From Candidatus Fermentibacteraceae bacterium (GTDB taxonomy: Bacteria; Fermentibacterota; Fermentibacteria; Fermentibacterales; JCC-6), in the NCBI GenBank assembly GCA_021162285.1, contig JAGGYZ010000176.1, positions 1 through 6,376 of the forward strand: DNA of 6,376 nucleotides. Reading direction: 5' to 3'. The notes under the pieces were generated by a model. It was not told the DNA's origin. It did not search any database and saw only the letters and a list, made by a program, of their open reading frames with translations. Within the stretch, counting starts at the first letter, position 1; the number at the start of each line of letters is the position of its first letter. The position numbers were made by a program, and so were the translations under genes. Below, in pieces: positions 5,012 to 6,376 of the stretch.

Positions 5012-5641
5012 ATGCATGGTGATCTAACGGCAAGACAAAAGCAGTTTCTTGACTTTATTCGAACTTTTATGCTCGATAATGGCTACCCTCCATCAATCAG
5101 AGAAATCCAGAGATCATTTGGCTTGAAAAGCACAAAAGGGGTAAAGGGTCACATCGACAGACTGGTTGAAAAAGGATACCTGAACAGGAAAGACGGATCC
5201 GCAAGAGCTTTGTCTCTTCCCGGACAGAGATTCAGCAGCGGAAGGCGGACAACAGACTTTCAGGCTCCTGTTATAGGCCGGGTAGCTGCGGGATTACCTA
5301 TTCTGGCTGAAGAAAACGAAGAAGGGCGAATGCCTGTACCTGAAAGGTTCCAGGGTCTTGACGGGTTGTTCTGGCTTGAGGTCCACGGAGACAGCATGAT
5401 AGATGCAGGTATTCTGAACGGAGACTTTGTTCTTGTCCGTCCGGTACCTTTCGTCGAAGAAGGCACAGTGGCCGTTGTTCTGATAGATGATGAGGCAACG
5501 GTAAAGAAGTTCTATCACCGCGGAGACACAATCAGACTTGTTCCGGCCAATGAACAATACAAAACAATGGAATTTCATGGTCCCGCATGTGCCAGCATAA
5601 GAGTTGCCGGAAAAGTGATTGCCCTGTCAAGATATTTCTGA
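5012..5641 (+). CDS. lexA: LexA, SOS transcriptional repressor and self-cleaving protease
   Basis: A 209-aa full-length LexA, the repressor that self-cleaves when stimulated by RecA on single-stranded DNA. The N-terminal winged helix (3-69) starts LTARQKQFLDFIRTF, keeps GYPPSIREI, and has the recognition helix STKGVKGHIDRLVEKG (40-55), closer to Firmicute LexA (xVxGHLxRL) than to E. coli. The cleavage site is Ala93-Gly94 in GRVAAG. The catalytic dyad is Ser128 (HGDSMIDAG) and Lys165 (EATVKKF), 37 residues apart as in E. coli (S119/K156). ATG 5012-5014 has AGGAG six bases upstream. An SOS box covers its transcription start. Its last 15 bases overlap the end of the convergent HAD gene. No lexA-linked imuA/dnaE2 or sulA-like gene is visible in the window. 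Confidence 0.97.
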   Translation: MHGDLTARQKQFLDFIRTFMLDNGYPPSIREIQRSFGLKSTKGVKGHIDRLVEKGYLNRKDGSARALSLPGQRFSSGRRTTDFQAPVIGRVAAGLPILAEENEEGRMPVPERFQGLDGLFWLEVHGDSMIDAGILNGDFVLVRPVPFVEEGTVAVVLIDDEATVKKFYHRGDTIRLVPANEQYKTMEFHGPACASIRVAGKVIALSRYF

Positions 5642-6265
5642 CAGCATTTTTTGAATCACAGGAACAATCTGCTCCGCAGAATCAACACAAACACTTCCCC
5701 GGTGTTCTTGTGCTGAGCCGTATCCATAAGAGCATGCAATCACCGGCAGAGAATTTTCAAGTCCTGCCTGTATATCGTGGTATCGGTCTCCGATCATAAC
5801 GGTGAAATCGTAACCTCTGCTTAACTCTGCCAGTCTGGCTGTTTTTGATGCTTCGTCGGTTCTCCCTACCAGCCTGACGAACATACTCCCGATTCCCAGC
5901 GTTTTTGTAACAAGCTCAAGGTACTGCATGTGTGCATTTGAAAGAACCGCCAGATCAAAAACCATGCTCCGCAGCTTCTGAAGCATCTCTATCACTCCAG
6001 GATACAGCTTCCCGTCGGTGGGAAGAGTCCGGGCCTGGTGAAGCTGCACCAGATCAACAAATCTCTTACAGACATCCGGCTCTTCTGTTCCCACAAGAAC
6101 TTTGCAGAACATTTCCAGCGGCTCACCGTACAGAGAATTTACAGTTTCGTACGGGGGTTCCGGTTTTCCTGTTATATCAGCCGCCGCCTTTGCTATAGCT
6201 GGTGCCAGCGCAAGCTCGGTGTGATGCAGTGTACCGTCAAGATCAAAAACCGCCAGTTTTTTCAT
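5627..6265 (-). CDS. HAD-superfamily phosphatase, Gph-like (subfamily IA)
   Basis: A 212-aa hydrolase. The frame is open to the window edge, but the start is ATG 6263-6265, giving MKKLAVFDLDGTL behind GGAGG (6270-6274). HAD motifs in order: motif I D8xD10 (FDLDGTL), motif II S109 (VLSNA), motif III K141 (DEASKTARL) and motif IV G159-D160 with D164 (MIGDRYHD). A helical cap domain of C1 type fits residues 15-85. The ending VIACSYGYGS (175-184) is typical of phosphoglycolate phosphatases and relatives, which remove 2-phosphoglycolate left by DNA end repair, but pyrophosphatase or other small phosphoester activity cannot be excluded. It converges on lexA with a 15-bp overlap (5627-5641). A candidate promoter is TTGAAG (6316-6321), 16 bp, TAATAT (6294-6299), which would lie partly inside the divergent gene. 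Confidence 0.9.
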   Translation of the reverse strand: MKKLAVFDLDGTLHHTELALAPAIAKAAADITGKPEPPYETVNSLYGEPLEMFCKVLVGTEEPDVCKRFVDLVQLHQARTLPTDGKLYPGVIEMLQKLRSMVFDLAVLSNAHMQYLELVTKTLGIGSMFVRLVGRTDEASKTARLAELSRGYDFTVMIGDRYHDIQAGLENSLPVIACSYGYGSAQEHRGSVCVDSAEQIVPVIQKMLSEIS

Positions 6266-6305
6266 TCTTCCTCCATGAATGCGGAAGGGGAATATATTAC
6301 CCCCT
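6266..6305. promoter_or_regulatory. 40-bp divergent promoter region between two HAD genes
   Basis: The gap holds GGGG-AATATATT-A-CCCC (6287-6303), an imperfect palindrome around an AT-rich core. The core offers TATATT on the plus strand (6293-6298) and TATATT or TAATAT on the minus strand, so both divergent genes may use it. Only the minus direction has a passable -35 (TTGAAG, 6316-6321). The plus-strand -10 would place the transcript start at about 6305, directly before the ATG. Confidence 0.4.
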
Positions 6306-6376
6306 ATGAAAAAGACTTCAATGTTTGCAACCGATCTTGACGGAACACTGCTCCGCAATGACGGTACTTTCAGCAC
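6306..6376 (+). CDS. Cof-type HAD hydrolase (subfamily IIB), N-terminal fragment
   Basis: Only 23 complete codons are present and the gene runs off the window. Reading from ATG 6306-6308 gives MKKTSMFATDLDGTLLRNDG and onward, the typical start of Cof/YbiV/YidA-type sugar-phosphate phosphatases: motif I DLDGTLL with the nucleophile Asp10, general acid Asp12, and an N-D/G stretch right after. It has no Shine-Dalgarno at normal spacing; AAGGGG (6285-6290) is 15 nt upstream. ATG 6279-6281 is in frame and would add nine residues (MRKGNILPP), which the family does not need and which also lacks a ribosome-binding site. It is divergent from, and of a different HAD subfamily than, the neighbouring Gph-like gene. 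The substrate cannot be told from this fragment. Confidence 0.82.
   Translation, partial: MKKTSMFATDLDGTLLRNDGTFS

Noticed and set aside
6266..6376. N-terminal extension of the Gph-like phosphatase to the window edge
   Set aside because: The extra 37 codons have no homology to the family, overlap the divergent Cof-type gene, and ATG 6263-6265 has its own GGAGG and the standard FDLDGTL spacing.

Overview
The window looks like a chromosomal segment from an uncultured or poorly studied diderm bacterium, probably of the FCB superphylum or a neighbouring candidate phylum. This placement is inferred from three things: a PorV/PorQ-type outer-membrane barrel, several small secreted proteins, and a LexA with a Bacillus-type operator. 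I see no insertion sequence, integrase, phage gene, CRISPR array or plasmid function.

Left part (1-4288, all minus strand, read right to left): a compact five-gene run, probably one operon. It starts with a predicted secreted protein joining ComEA-like helix-hairpin-helix motifs to a ComEC-type metallo-beta-lactamase domain. Nine bases later come two sugar-type ABC permeases (MalF/UgpA-like, then MalG/AraQ-like) overlapping by 4 nt. A 149-aa secreted protein of unknown function follows, then a PorV/PorQ-family barrel one base after it. The usual substrate-binding protein and ATPase are absent from the window. Beyond the barrel gene lies an initiator tRNA-fMet gene on the same strand, with its own near-consensus promoter (TTGACT, 17 bp, TATAAT) beginning 8 bases past the barrel stop codon.

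Middle (4289-5011): a divergent promoter region with a palindromic -10, then a small plus-strand secreted protein built of roughly 18-residue beta-flower-like repeats, starting at TTG behind a strong Shine-Dalgarno. Its 3' end, stop codon included, lies in the first unit of a 50-bp tandem repeat (about 2.4 copies) that runs on into the 223-bp intergenic region. A possible terminator hairpin follows and overlaps the lexA promoter.

Right part (5012-6376): lexA, with a TTGACG-17-TATAGT promoter and a 12/14 match to the Bacillus SOS box just after the -10, so it is probably autoregulated. A Gph-like HAD phosphatase on the minus strand converges on lexA and overlaps its end by 15 bp. Forty bases upstream of that phosphatase, a second HAD gene of the Cof type begins on the plus strand and leaves the window after 23 codons.

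Most genes are recognisable housekeeping or envelope families. The parts least explained by known families are the HhH-MBL/ABC permease/PorV operon and the 50-bp repeat with a compensatory base change.
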